A stretch of DNA of 64,000 nucleotides from Microbacterium foliorum (GCF_003367705.1 NZ_CP031425.1:124001-188000); one strand, 5' to 3'; positions 16,331 through 24,573 are shown, counted from the first letter of the stretch. Notes: a model not told the origin generated them from the letters alone. Numbers and translations: made by a program.

Positions 16331-18766
16331 TCAGAGCCCGCTCCCGTGGCACTGGAAGGGGGCTTTCAACCCGGTCGATTCGGATGCGGCGGCCAGGGCG
16401 ACAGCCGGAGCGACACCGGCCGCGAGCTGGTCGTGCACTGCTCCGAGCAGCTCGCACGCCACGTCGTCGGCGACCACGACAGGCGCCGCGATGACGCAGC
16501 GCGTGCCCGCGTGCAGCCAGACCCTGGTCATGCCCAGCGCCTCCTCGCCCCAGCGCACGGATGAGCGGCCGAGCTCGCACGCCGAGAGCACCACAGTGGC
16601 GGGTGCGCGTGCGATGAGATCGACGTCGTATCCGAACAGGGTGCCGTCGGCGAGCTCGAAGCCGGAGAACAGCGGGTTGTCGACCGCGTGACGCCCGTGC
16701 GCGGCGATGTGCAGGATGTCGACGTCTTCGGCGAGTGCGGTGACCGCGGAGACCCGGGCGTCGTCGCCTCCGAGCACCGTGGCGTCCTGCCACGCCGCCG
16801 CCGCTCGACGCACCTCCTCGTCGGCGCGCGCGACCCGCGGGCCGGTCGCGAAGCCGGCGGCGACCTGCGCGATCGTGGCAGGTGCCGGAGCGATGTCACC
16901 GAGCCAGCGCGAGACCGACGTCGCGAGGGTGAACGGCGTTCCCGACATCCCCGGGAGCATCGCCCAGGGGACGCCCGCCAGAATGCCGGGAATCGTCAAC
17001 ACCAGCCTCCGCGCTCCCCCCGCGGCCGCGCGCACCGGGGCGAGGAGGGCGTCGTCGAGCACCCGGAGCCGGTCGTCGAGCGAGCGGGAGACGAGCGCCG
17101 CCATCGCACCACCGCGGGTCAGCGCCGCGACGTCGAGATCGGCGCGGAGTCCGTCGAGCGCATCCTGGATGCGTGCCCACGACAGCTCGACGATCGATGA
17201 GTCCGATGCCGTCACCACCACGCACAGCAGCTCGGTGCGCGTGTAGATGTAGGCCAGGATCGCGGTGTCGCCGTCGAGGGTCGAACGGGTCTCTCGCAGT
17301 CCGAGGCGTTCGCGGTTGCCGCCGGCTCCGGTCGACGACCACTGCCGGTCGCGCACCCGGTCGCGCAACTCGCGCACACGGGTGTCGGTCGTCCAGTCGG
17401 ACCCGGCGAGGTCGGCGCGCAGCATCCGCAGCTCCGCGAGATCGGCCGACAGCTCCGCGTCGTGCGGAGGCCGCACCGGTGCGACCTGCTGGCTCAGATG
17501 TCTGGCGCGCTCCGACCACTCGAACACCACCTCAGGGTCGTGGGAGCGAGCGGCGGCCGCGAGGCCGGTGAACATCAGCTCGGTGCCGTGCATCGCCACG
17601 GATGCCTGCAGGTCGAGCGCGCCGAAGGACTGCTGCCAGGTGGTGAGCAGGTCGAGTCCGGCGGCGGCGGCGCGGCGGGCGTCGGCGTCCCTCCCCGCCG
17701 CGGATGCTCGCGCGGCGCGCACCTCGTGGGCACGCAGCCGCAGGGGCATCGGGGCGTCGGGGGCGAGCCGCGGCATCCGTCCCCCGTCGGCGAACCGGGC
17801 CGTGAGCGACAGGGCGGCGGCTTCGGTGCGGAACCCGCCGCGGGTGAGCGCGGCGGCGGTGCGGGTGAAATCGGCGGCGGCCGGCGGACGTGTCGGGTGG
17901 GCGCGCAGCCCGGCCTCGAGGCGCACGGCCTCTGCACGAGCCGCCCACCCTTCACTGCCGAGGGTGGCGAACCGGCGGGATGCGGTCGCCGCGGCGCGCT
18001 CGGCGGCGACCGCGTCGTGCCGCAGCAGTGACCGGGCGAGGTGGAACTCGGCCTCCCCCCGGGCCTGCCGCATCCGCTGCGCTCCGAACTGCACGGCGAC
18101 CGTGCCGAGAAGCTCCTCGGCCTCGGTCGTGAGTCCGGCATCGCGCAGCACCTCGGCCCGGTCGAGATCGCTGATGGCGGCGGCGAGGTCGCTGGTCGCC
18201 GCGAGCATGGGGCGTGACCTCGTCATGAGGGCGAGAGCGGTGACGAGGTCTCCGCCGAGCAGCGCGGCGTAGCCGAGATTGTGTCGCGCTTCGGCGAGGG
18301 GCTCCTGCGCGTCATGCGCCTCGTAGGTCGCGATGGCCCGCTGCAGATCGTCGGCGCAGCGGTCGAGACGGTGCCGTTGCATGTCGACCATGGCCCGGCT
18401 CATGCGCAGATTCGCGCCCTCGATCGAGTCGTCGTCGAGGCCGTTGATCGCGGTGGTCAGCGAGAGCTCCGCCTCGTCGAGCCGTCCGCCGTGCATCAGC
18501 AGCGTGCCGAGCTGGCCGTGTGAGAGTGCGACGGTCTCGGCGCTGAGCCCCGGTCGCGACAGCGTCTCGCGGGAGAGCTGCTCGGCCGCGGCGGGCTGGC
18601 CGGTCTGCGCGAGCACGTACGCCATGGTGCCGTCGATGCGGGCGCGCAGATCCTGGTCATCGGTGCGCGACGATGCGGCGGTGAGGGCGCGGCGTGCCTG
18701 CGCGAACCGTCGGGAGTTGGCCGCGTCGACGCCGCGCCGATGCAGCACGTGCGCGGTCAGGGGCAT
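16331..18766 (-). CDS. TPR-CHAT protease
   Basis: About 811 residues. The N-terminal two thirds is alpha-helical with tetratricopeptide-type repeats (Ala-rich pairs such as LSHGQLGTLLMHGGRLDEAE and ARHNLGYAALLGGDLVTALA). The C-terminal about 300 residues form a CHAT caspase-like peptidase: His in ILHIAAHGRH (about residue 690) and Cys in VVLSACELG (about 730) are the expected catalytic pair, with NPLFSGFELADG between them. No signal peptide or membrane segment, so cytoplasmic. TPR-CHAT proteins act as switchable proteases in several bacterial conflict systems. It is the last gene of the cluster with the subtilisin, small protein and sigma factor. The start is GTG-ATG at 18769/18766 without a clear ribosome binding site. 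Confidence 0.85.
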   Translation of the reverse strand: MPLTAHVLHRRGVDAANSRRFAQARRALTAASSRTDDQDLRARIDGTMAYVLAQTGQPAAAEQLSRETLSRPGLSAETVALSHGQLGTLLMHGGRLDEAELSLTTAINGLDDDSIEGANLRMSRAMVDMQRHRLDRCADDLQRAIATYEAHDAQEPLAEARHNLGYAALLGGDLVTALALMTRSRPMLAATSDLAAAISDLDRAEVLRDAGLTTEAEELLGTVAVQFGAQRMRQARGEAEFHLARSLLRHDAVAAERAAATASRRFATLGSEGWAARAEAVRLEAGLRAHPTRPPAAADFTRTAAALTRGGFRTEAAALSLTARFADGGRMPRLAPDAPMPLRLRAHEVRAARASAAGRDADARRAAAAGLDLLTTWQQSFGALDLQASVAMHGTELMFTGLAAAARSHDPEVVFEWSERARHLSQQVAPVRPPHDAELSADLAELRMLRADLAGSDWTTDTRVRELRDRVRDRQWSSTGAGGNRERLGLRETRSTLDGDTAILAYIYTRTELLCVVVTASDSSIVELSWARIQDALDGLRADLDVAALTRGGAMAALVSRSLDDRLRVLDDALLAPVRAAAGGARRLVLTIPGILAGVPWAMLPGMSGTPFTLATSVSRWLGDIAPAPATIAQVAAGFATGPRVARADEEVRRAAAAWQDATVLGGDDARVSAVTALAEDVDILHIAAHGRHAVDNPLFSGFELADGTLFGYDVDLIARAPATVVLSACELGRSSVRWGEEALGMTRVWLHAGTRCVIAAPVVVADDVACELLGAVHDQLAAGVAPAVALAAASESTGLKAPFQCHGSGL

Positions 18767-18910
18767 CACACCAGAATGCCGGTCTGCGGGGCGTCAGGGA
18801 AGGGCCGCGGCGGCATCCGAAGCGCCGGATGGCTGAACGATGCCCGACTGGCTGACGATTCCGTCCCCTTCGGTCAGCCGTCCGGGCGTTCGTCAGCCAC
18901 CCGAGCGCGC

Positions 18911-20479
18911 CTACCCCCGCTCGACCGGCGTCGGCAGCGTCTTCAGCACCGCTGCGACCGCCTTCGCCGCGGCGGCAGGAGTCACCCCCTGCGTCGGAAC
19001 CGTTCCGAGTTCGGCCGCGACGCGTCCCGCGACGTAGGGCGCCGAGAACGAGGTGCCGCTCCAGATCGCGAAGCCGCCCCGATAGTCGTCGGGATCGATC
19101 GTCTCGCGGCGCAGTCCCTCGACGTCCGCCCGGGTGCTCGCCTGCTCGCCGCCGACGAACGCCGGAGACGTGCTGACGACGGCCGCACCCGGTGCGTACG
19201 TCTGCACCCAGGGCCCGACGTTCGAGAACAGGGCGACCGAGCGGGCCGACGGGTTGAGGGCGCCCACCGACACATGCGGAGCATCGCGGTCACGGGGGAT
19301 GCCGTTGTCGGCCCCCGGCCACGACCACAGCGAGGCGGGGAACGAGGGGCGGTCGATCGCGTCGTTGCCCGCCGAGCACACGACGACGCATCCGAGCTGC
19401 CGCGCCGTGGTGAGCAGCGCATGCAGGGTCCGGCTGAACAGTCCGTCGACCGGCGTCTCGTGGTAGTACCCGAGCGACAGATTCAGCACGTCGATCGGAT
19501 GCCCGGTCTTCGGGTCCTCACGGTGGCGCCGCAGCAGTTCCACGACCTGCGCGACCGTGGTGAGGAACGTGCTCTCGTCGATCACCCCGAGCGCCCCGGC
19601 CATGCGGATCGACAGGATGTCGGCATCCGGTGCCGCCTGGCGGATGATGCCGGCGATGAAGGTGCCGTGCCCGGCGACGGCGTCGATCTCACCGTCGAGC
19701 TGCCCGTACAGGTCGGGGTACCGCTCGGGGTCGGCGTCGTCGGTGAGGCCGACCGGAACACCGTCGAGCTCGATGTGTCGGGTCACCACGTCATCCGGCA
19801 GCCAGTCGTGCACACCGCATCCGGTGTCGAGCACGGCCACGACGGGGCGGCGTCCGCGCTTCGGGGCCGCCGCGCGCTGCGGCGCCGCTCCCACCCAGGC
19901 CACCGGCTGCCGCGCACCGCGCCCGGGCTCGAGGTAGTCATCGCTGCCGCCGGCACCCGCACCGCGCACCGGGTTGGTGCGGCTGAACGGGTTGGTGCGG
20001 CTGAAGGGATTCGTGCGACTGAACGGATTGAGCCCCACCGGGTCGATCGACAGCACGTGCTCGAGGCTGGTTCGCGGCATCGATGTGCGGGAGCTGCGCC
20101 GTGCGCGCTGCAGGACGCGCCATGCGTCGGGAGGGACCGGTGACTCGCCGCGGGTGGGTTCGTCGGGGGTGGTCAGCTGTGCGCGCAGGAATCCGGGGAC
20201 TCCCGGCGCCAGCGGGCCTCGGACGACGGCATCGTCGTCGGGTTCGAGCTCGAGGGTCCACCCGAACGTTCCCGCGGCCTCCTGCAGCTCCTTGATCTCC
20301 CGGTCGTAGCCCTCCTGATCGTCGTCCTGATCCTGCGTGATCAGCAGTCGATCCTGCAGATAGGCGGTCGGGAACGCTCTGACCCCGCCCACCGGTTCGA
20401 TCGAGGGATCGAGCGCCGTGCCGCGCCTGATCGATCCTTCCGCTCTGTCCTGCCAGGTCCATCCCGCGGGCTGTTCCAT
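18911..20479 (-). CDS. S8 family serine peptidase (cytoplasmic subtilisin)
   Basis: 522 residues. About 145 residues of unassigned N-terminal domain are followed by three NPFSRT repeats (residues 151-168), a linker, and a subtilisin domain. The catalytic residues are all present: Asp218 in AVLDTGCGVH, His271 in GHGTFIAGI, oxyanion Asn372 in SAGND, Ser477 in GTSFSAPYVAG. No signal peptide is visible, unusual for subtilases, so it probably works inside the cell. A good AGGAGAGG ribosome binding site precedes the ATG. The neighbours suggest it is part of a regulated proteolytic pathway; CHAT-mediated activation at the repeat linker is only an inference. Confidence 0.88.
   Translation of the reverse strand: MEQPAGWTWQDRAEGSIRRGTALDPSIEPVGGVRAFPTAYLQDRLLITQDQDDDQEGYDREIKELQEAAGTFGWTLELEPDDDAVVRGPLAPGVPGFLRAQLTTPDEPTRGESPVPPDAWRVLQRARRSSRTSMPRTSLEHVLSIDPVGLNPFSRTNPFSRTNPFSRTNPVRGAGAGGSDDYLEPGRGARQPVAWVGAAPQRAAAPKRGRRPVVAVLDTGCGVHDWLPDDVVTRHIELDGVPVGLTDDADPERYPDLYGQLDGEIDAVAGHGTFIAGIIRQAAPDADILSIRMAGALGVIDESTFLTTVAQVVELLRRHREDPKTGHPIDVLNLSLGYYHETPVDGLFSRTLHALLTTARQLGCVVVCSAGNDAIDRPSFPASLWSWPGADNGIPRDRDAPHVSVGALNPSARSVALFSNVGPWVQTYAPGAAVVSTSPAFVGGEQASTRADVEGLRRETIDPDDYRGGFAIWSGTSFSAPYVAGRVAAELGTVPTQGVTPAAAAKAVAAVLKTLPTPVERG
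19976..20029 (-). repeat. three 18-bp in-frame tandem repeats (NPFSRT linker)
   Basis: Units at 20012-20029, 19994-20011 and 19976-19993 differ at a few silent third positions and encode NPFSRT three times, then NPV. Silent divergence with constant amino acids argues that the peptide is under selection rather than the array being a recent slippage product. Confidence 0.85.
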
Positions 20480-20524
20480 CGTCGGTCCTCTCCTCGCGGG
20501 CGCACCCGCATCCTGCGCGGGTCC

Positions 20525-20652
20525 ACCCGCGGTGTGTGCGGGCGAACCCGCGGTGTGTGTGGTGTGTCACGCGCGGTCTGCGTGGTCTGCGTGGATTCTC
20601 ACGCGCGGTGCGTGCGGGCCGATCCGCCTCGCGTGCGGGCCGATCCGCCTCG
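20525..20652. repeat. 21-bp-period repeats between two genes of the protease cluster
   Basis: The 190-bp gap between the subtilisin gene and the small-protein gene is built from degenerate 21-bp units. The clearest pair is 20611-20631 and 20632-20652 (identical, starting CGTGCGGGCCGATCC); ACCCGCGGTGTGTG recurs at 20525 and 20546. I see no gene in this gap. Confidence 0.6.
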
Positions 20653-20669
20653 CGCCCCACGGCGGTCGA

Positions 20670-21152
20670 TCACAGCTCGAACTGCGGGGTCGACAGCGTG
20701 CGCGTCTCATCGCCGATGGTGGTGGAAAGGCGCACGAGTGTCAGGCCGTCGGGCACCTCGTCGAACACGAACCGTCCGGTCGCGCTCGCTGTGGTGGTGC
20801 GGACGTTCTCGCCCTGCGCGAGCTCGATCGACCCGGCGGCCGCGTCGACCCAGCCGTCGACGCGGTGCGCGCCGGTCGCGGTGCCGGTGACGTGGAGCAG
20901 GATGTTCGTGGTGCCGTCGCTGAACTGCAGGGTCAGAGCATCTGCATCTCCCCGCACCGCGCCGAGCGGCTCGTCGACGAGGGTGAGCAGCGCGTACTCG
21001 GCCGAGAGCCCGTCGGCGGCCACCGCCGCGATCATGCGATCGATGAGGCTCGCCGGCATCGGGTCCACGCTGCGCCAGAGCGAGCGCAGGTGGGCGAACA
21101 GTTCAGCATCCTCGTGGTTGTCGCCGCCGTTGCTGCCATCGTTCTCACTCAT
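20670..21152 (-). CDS. small protein with predicted beta-sandwich C-terminus, protease cluster
   Basis: 160 residues. The N-terminal half is acidic and helical (LFAHLRSLWRSVDPMPASLI, then a helix), and the C-terminal half alternates hydrophobic and polar residues with GRFVFDEVPDGLTLVRL, the pattern of carboxypeptidase-regulatory-like beta-sandwich domains. Its ATG overlaps the sigma factor stop (ATGA), so the two are translationally coupled. This is the place where an anti-sigma factor is often found, but I see no known anti-sigma motif (no zinc HXXXCXXC). Role unknown; adaptor or regulator is inference. Confidence 0.7.
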   Translation of the reverse strand: MSENDGSNGGDNHEDAELFAHLRSLWRSVDPMPASLIDRMIAAVAADGLSAEYALLTLVDEPLGAVRGDADALTLQFSDGTTNILLHVTGTATGAHRVDGWVDAAAGSIELAQGENVRTTTASATGRFVFDEVPDGLTLVRLSTTIGDETRTLSTPQFEL

Positions 21153-21781
21153 GAGCGTCCCTCCATCCGTGGGGTCGTGTCGAGCAGGTCGCGCAGCTTC
21201 GCCAGGCAGCGCTGGCGGGTCGGCCCGATGCTGCCCACCGGCATCGCCAGATCGGCCGCGAGGCGGGCGTAGTCGGGGCGCTCTTCGAAGGCGATCACTC
21301 GCAGCAGCCGCTGGCAGCGTTCGGCGAGGTTCTGCACCGCCGCCCACAGCCGCCGGCTCTCGTCGCCGATCGCGGCATGGTCTTCGGCCGACTGCTGCTC
21401 GGGAAGGAGCGCGTCGAGAGCATCCGCCTCCGTCGTGTCGAGACGGTTGAGTGCCTTGCCCGCGCGCCAGGCTTCTCGGCGGGCGGTGGTGGTGAGCCAG
21501 GCGGAGACGGCCTTCGGGTCGGAGATCGAGCGGTGGCCGCGGACCAGCTGCAGCCACGTCGTCTGGATGACGTCTTCGGCGAGCGTGCGCTCGAGCCCGT
21601 AGGCGCGCACGACATGCCAGAGGACAGGGGTCATCAGCCGCACGAGGTCTTCCATCGCGCGGCTGTCGCCGTCCCGCCATGCGTCGAAGTGGCCGGCGGC
21701 ACGCGTCCAGCGCGCCGCTCCGTCGTCCGGTGCAGGATCGAGGCCGGCGCCATCGGGTGCGCCGTCGATCATGAGTCCCAT
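21149..21781 (-). CDS. ECF-type RNA polymerase sigma factor
   Basis: About 210 residues. Region 2 runs through MEDLVRLMTPVLWHVVRAYG and LAEDVIQTTWLQLV with the following SDPKAVSAWLTTTARREAWR. Region 4 is a helix-turn-helix with QRLLRVIAFEERPDYARLAADL and the recognition helix VGSIGPTRQRCLAKLRDLL. The start is ATG 21781 or 21772; no clear ribosome binding site is seen. First gene of the leftward cluster sigma, small protein, subtilisin, TPR-CHAT. A plausible reading is that the proteases control, or are controlled by, this sigma factor. Confidence 0.85.
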   Translation of the reverse strand: MGLMIDGAPDGAGLDPAPDDGAARWTRAAGHFDAWRDGDSRAMEDLVRLMTPVLWHVVRAYGLERTLAEDVIQTTWLQLVRGHRSISDPKAVSAWLTTTARREAWRAGKALNRLDTTEADALDALLPEQQSAEDHAAIGDESRRLWAAVQNLAERCQRLLRVIAFEERPDYARLAADLAMPVGSIGPTRQRCLAKLRDLLDTTPRMEGRS

Positions 21782-21879
21782 TGTGATCACACAGGTAAGG
21801 AGCACGGCAAGGGGCCAGTGATACATGGACTCGGTTGTTTTCCGGAATGTGGGTTTTGGGTTCGGGGTCCCGGCTCCAA

Positions 21880-22088
21880 GACGGGCCGGATGCAGGAGGG
21901 AGGCACGGATGCAGGACGGGAGTCGGGTTCTCATCCTGCAGACGTGCCGGGGTCCTGCATTCGGACGGAGGAAGGGGACGGCCGAAAACGGGTGACGGGC
22001 CGGATGCAGGAGGGGGGCACGGATGCAGGACGGGAGTCGGGTTCTCATCCTGCAGACGTGCCGGGGTCCTGCATTCGGACGGAGGAAG
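21880..22088. repeat. 95-bp direct repeat, each copy a palindrome (TGCAGGA family copies 2 and 3)
   Basis: 21880-21974 and 21994-22088 are identical except for one base (21901 A versus 22015 G). Within each, arms of about 26-31 bp face each other (21891-21916 with 21934-21959; 22005-22030 with 22048-22073), carrying TGCAGGAnnnnGGCACG as in the copy at 7625-7703. The downstream part (22089-22150) is G/A-rich with repeated GGGGGACGA. Located in the 437-bp gap between the sigma factor gene and the small membrane gene; no gene is seen in that gap. Confidence 0.85.
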
Positions 22089-22218
22089 AGGGGGGACGAG
22101 GAGAGGGGGGACGACGAAGGGGGGACGAGGAAAGGGGTCTGGCACAGGGGACGAGAGATACGGGCCGGGACAGCGCCGGAGGGACGATGTCGGGTGCCGG
22201 GGACGATACCGTGGAGGG

Positions 22219-22437
22219 GTGATCGCTCTCGCTGTCGTCCTGTTCCTCAATGCCGCCTTCAACGTGGTGGTGTGGCCCCGCTTCTACAAGCGCGTCGCGA
22301 CCGACCCGCGGGCACGGGATGCCGACGGCAAGGCCACGACCTTCCTCAAGGTGCACGCCGTGCTGATCGCGATCGCCCTGGTGCTGGCTCTGGTCTCGGT
22401 GCTCGTCGGCGTCGCCGCACTCACCGGCGCACTCTGA
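22219..22437 (+). CDS. small membrane protein (SCO4848-like)
   Basis: 72 residues with two transmembrane helices around a basic loop: VIALAVVLFLNAAFNVVVW, then RFYKRVATDPRARDADGKAT, then a VHAVLIAIALVLALVSV helix. Length and pattern resemble the actinobacterial SCO4848 membrane family; function unknown. The GTG is 6 nt after TACCGT (22207-22212), so it is probably leaderless, since the GGAGGG between is too close to serve as a ribosome binding site. Its last codons and trailer are duplicated 47 bp downstream. Confidence 0.65.
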   Translation: MIALAVVLFLNAAFNVVVWPRFYKRVATDPRARDADGKATTFLKVHAVLIAIALVLALVSVLVGVAALTGAL

Positions 22438-22496
22438 AGATCACGCCCGACCGAGCGGCAGGGCCACCGTCCGGCGCACTCTGACGATCATGCCCG
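22424..22496. repeat. duplication of a gene 3' end
   Basis: The last codons and trailer of the small membrane gene (22424-22449, CCGGCGCACTCTGA then GATCACGCCCG) recur at 22471-22496 with 24 of 26 bases identical. The second copy carries no gene. Confidence 0.7.
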
Positions 22497-22504
22497 GGTG
22501 ATGC

Positions 22505-22963
22505 TCAGCCCGCCGAGACCGGCTGCTGCAACTCGGTGATCCAGTCAGCCTGGTCTTCGGATTCGGACTGCAGGTAGACCTCTCGGCATGGTCCTACCGC
22601 CTCTGCGCCACGCTCGGTGATCGCGGCGTTGACGGCGCCCCAGCTCTCGTCGATCGTCGCCATGGACCCGTGATGGGTGGCGGTGAAGGCCGTAGCCACG
22701 GCGGGCAGCTCCACGATCACGAGGCCGTCGATCGCGGGACCGTCGTACGTGAAGCCGACGGTGATGCGCACGCCGTGACGGTCCATGTCGTACTCGGCGA
22801 TCGGCATCCCCGGCGTCGCTCCGGATGCCAGAAGCGCGTCGGCCACGCGGTCGAACAGCGGTCCGACGACCGCGGCGACCTCGGGCTGCGTGTCGACCGA
22901 CTGCGTCAGGGTCGCGAGTCGGACAAAATGAAGGGGCTTCTCGGTGATCTCCAGGGCTGACAT
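22505..22963 (-). CDS. GyrI-like / AraC effector-binding domain protein
   Basis: 152 residues of a stand-alone GyrI-like small-molecule-binding domain: the two SHS2-type halves, with VGPLFDRVADALLASGATPG and GVRITVGFTYDG, then a second repeat ending REVYLQSESEDQADWITELQQP, the pattern of the family C-terminus. No DNA-binding domain. Such domains bind hydrophobic drugs or act as cyclopropanoid hydrolases. It starts with ATG after CCGAGGAGACGACG. It lies next to, but is oriented away from, the MFS/ArsR pair; a link to drug handling is speculative. Confidence 0.8.
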   Translation of the reverse strand: MSALEITEKPLHFVRLATLTQSVDTQPEVAAVVGPLFDRVADALLASGATPGMPIAEYDMDRHGVRITVGFTYDGPAIDGLVIVELPAVATAFTATHHGSMATIDESWGAVNAAITERGAEAVGPCREVYLQSESEDQADWITELQQPVSAG

Positions 22964-23088
22964 CGTCGTCTCCTCGGGTAGGGGTGGTCGGTGCCGCCGA
23001 TCCTACGCACCGACACCGACATCCGATACGGGCATTCGTCAGGCGTGCGCGCGCGTCGGCGGCTTCCGTCCGGTCTCCCGAGCGAGAC

Positions 23089-24498
23089 TCAGGTGTTCTC
23101 GTACTGCTTCGCGTGCTCGGCCCACTGCGATTCCACGGGCAACCCGCGCAGCGCGCGGTTGCCGAGGGCGAGCGCGACGGCGATGACGCAGAGCGCGGCG
23201 CACACGAGGATCGTCGCCTCGCGGCCGATCCAGGTGAGTCCGAAGCCGGCGATCATGGGCGCGAGCGGCATCGCGCCCATCCCCAGAACGGCGGCCGCGC
23301 TGTTCGCGCGCCCGAGCAGCTGGGTGGGGGTCGCGACCATGAAGTAGCCCATCATCCCCGCGTTCAAGGCCGGAAGCAGCAGCACCGATGCGCCCAGCAC
23401 GACGACGATGGCCCACGGCTCGGTGACCGTCGACAGCACGATGGCGCCGACGGCGACGACCGACAGCCCGCTGATCGCGATGATCCCTGCCCGGAAGCGC
23501 GGCACGAGCATCGGCGCGATGACCGCACCGACGAGCATCACGGCGCCGACGGCCGCGCTCAGCGAGCCGATGAGCAGCTCCGAGTAGCCGTCCTGCTGCA
23601 GGGCGTAGATCGTGGTCGTGATTGCGGCGTTGAAGCCGAGGTTGATGATCGTGATGATCAGCAGCACGCCGCCGAGGTCGGCGCGAGAGAGCAGCCACCG
23701 GAACCCCTCCCGAAGCTCGGACCACGCGTCGGGTGTGGCGGGGGCGGCGACCACGGCGACCTCGGCGCTCAGCTCTGTCGAAGAACCGAGGCCATCGCGC
23801 GCATTGAGGGCGGGCGCGGCAGTGGTCGACGGCGCGGCGGCGGTCGACGTCGCGGCATCCGCTCCCACGCGATCGGCCTCCGCTCCCGCATCGACGATCC
23901 CGGAGCGGCGGGCCTCCCTCTTCAGCACCCATGCCGTCACCGCGGCGACCGCATGGCAGAGCGTCATCACGACGCCGACCAGCCATCCGCCGACGCCCAG
24001 CAACAGACCGCCCAGCGGTCCGCCGGCGAGCTGCAGCGCGGCATCCCGCCCCTGGTTCGCTGCCTGGGCCCGGCCCATCGCGTCGTCGGGGACGATCTCC
24101 TTGATGGCGCTCTCGCCGGCGACGTCGAACAGTCCGCTGCGCGCGGCGAGCAGCACGTTGGCGGCGAGAAGGGTGCCGAAGGTGAGCGCATCGGCGAGGG
24201 CGAGCAGCGTGAAGGCGCCCGCGAACAGGATGCCGACGAGGGAGCCGATCAACATCAGGACGATACGAGGATGCCGGTCGGCGAGGATGCCGCCGACGAG
24301 GGTCAGCAGGAGCCGCGCGACCATGCCGGCACCGCCGATGATGCCGGCCTGGGCGGGGTCGTTCGTGACGATCAGGGCGAGCAGAGGAATGGCGAAGGCG
24401 AACAGCGCGGCCGCGAGTCCCTTGCTCGTGTCGCTCACGAGCCAGGTCAGGTATCGGGTGTTGCGCCACAGGCGGTGCGGTGCGGTCACGGTCGTCAT
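23089..24498 (-). CDS. MFS efflux transporter
   Basis: 469 residues, 12 transmembrane helices in two halves separated by a variable, Ala/Asp-rich cytoplasmic loop of about 70 residues (about 205-275). MFS loop motif LADRHPRIVLM follows helix 2. It belongs to the drug-proton antiporter-like group with an 'enterobactin exporter' type layout. The start ATG (MTTVTAPHR) is preferred over an upstream in-frame start that would lie in the operator. Divergent from the ArsR-type gene, with a 26-bp palindrome between them, so it is very likely repressed by that regulator. Confidence 0.85.
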   Translation of the reverse strand: MTTVTAPHRLWRNTRYLTWLVSDTSKGLAAALFAFAIPLLALIVTNDPAQAGIIGGAGMVARLLLTLVGGILADRHPRIVLMLIGSLVGILFAGAFTLLALADALTFGTLLAANVLLAARSGLFDVAGESAIKEIVPDDAMGRAQAANQGRDAALQLAGGPLGGLLLGVGGWLVGVVMTLCHAVAAVTAWVLKREARRSGIVDAGAEADRVGADAATSTAAAPSTTAAPALNARDGLGSSTELSAEVAVVAAPATPDAWSELREGFRWLLSRADLGGVLLIITIINLGFNAAITTTIYALQQDGYSELLIGSLSAAVGAVMLVGAVIAPMLVPRFRAGIIAISGLSVVAVGAIVLSTVTEPWAIVVVLGASVLLLPALNAGMMGYFMVATPTQLLGRANSAAAVLGMGAMPLAPMIAGFGLTWIGREATILVCAALCVIAVALALGNRALRGLPVESQWAEHAKQYENT

Positions 24499-24524
24499 GC
24501 TCCTCACGATAGTTCCGCAAGAAC

Positions 24525-24550
24525 AATTGCGCAATACTTATTGCGCAATT
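24525..24550. promoter_or_regulatory. perfect 26-bp operator between MFS and ArsR-type genes
   Basis: AATTGCGCAATA-CT-TATTGCGCAATT: 12-bp perfect arms with a 2-nt centre. It lies 26 bp before the MFS start and just upstream of the ArsR gene -10 box (TAGACT, 24562-24567), the right place to repress both. Confidence 0.8.
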
Positions 24551-24573
24551 TCGCGTGCGGATAGACTGCGAGG

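Noticed and set aside
21880..22088. N-terminal extension of the sigma factor through the 95-bp direct repeat
   Set aside because: The frame is open only because of the repeat. The residues are Arg/Pro/His-rich, and sigma region 2 starts well after the internal ATG at 21781.
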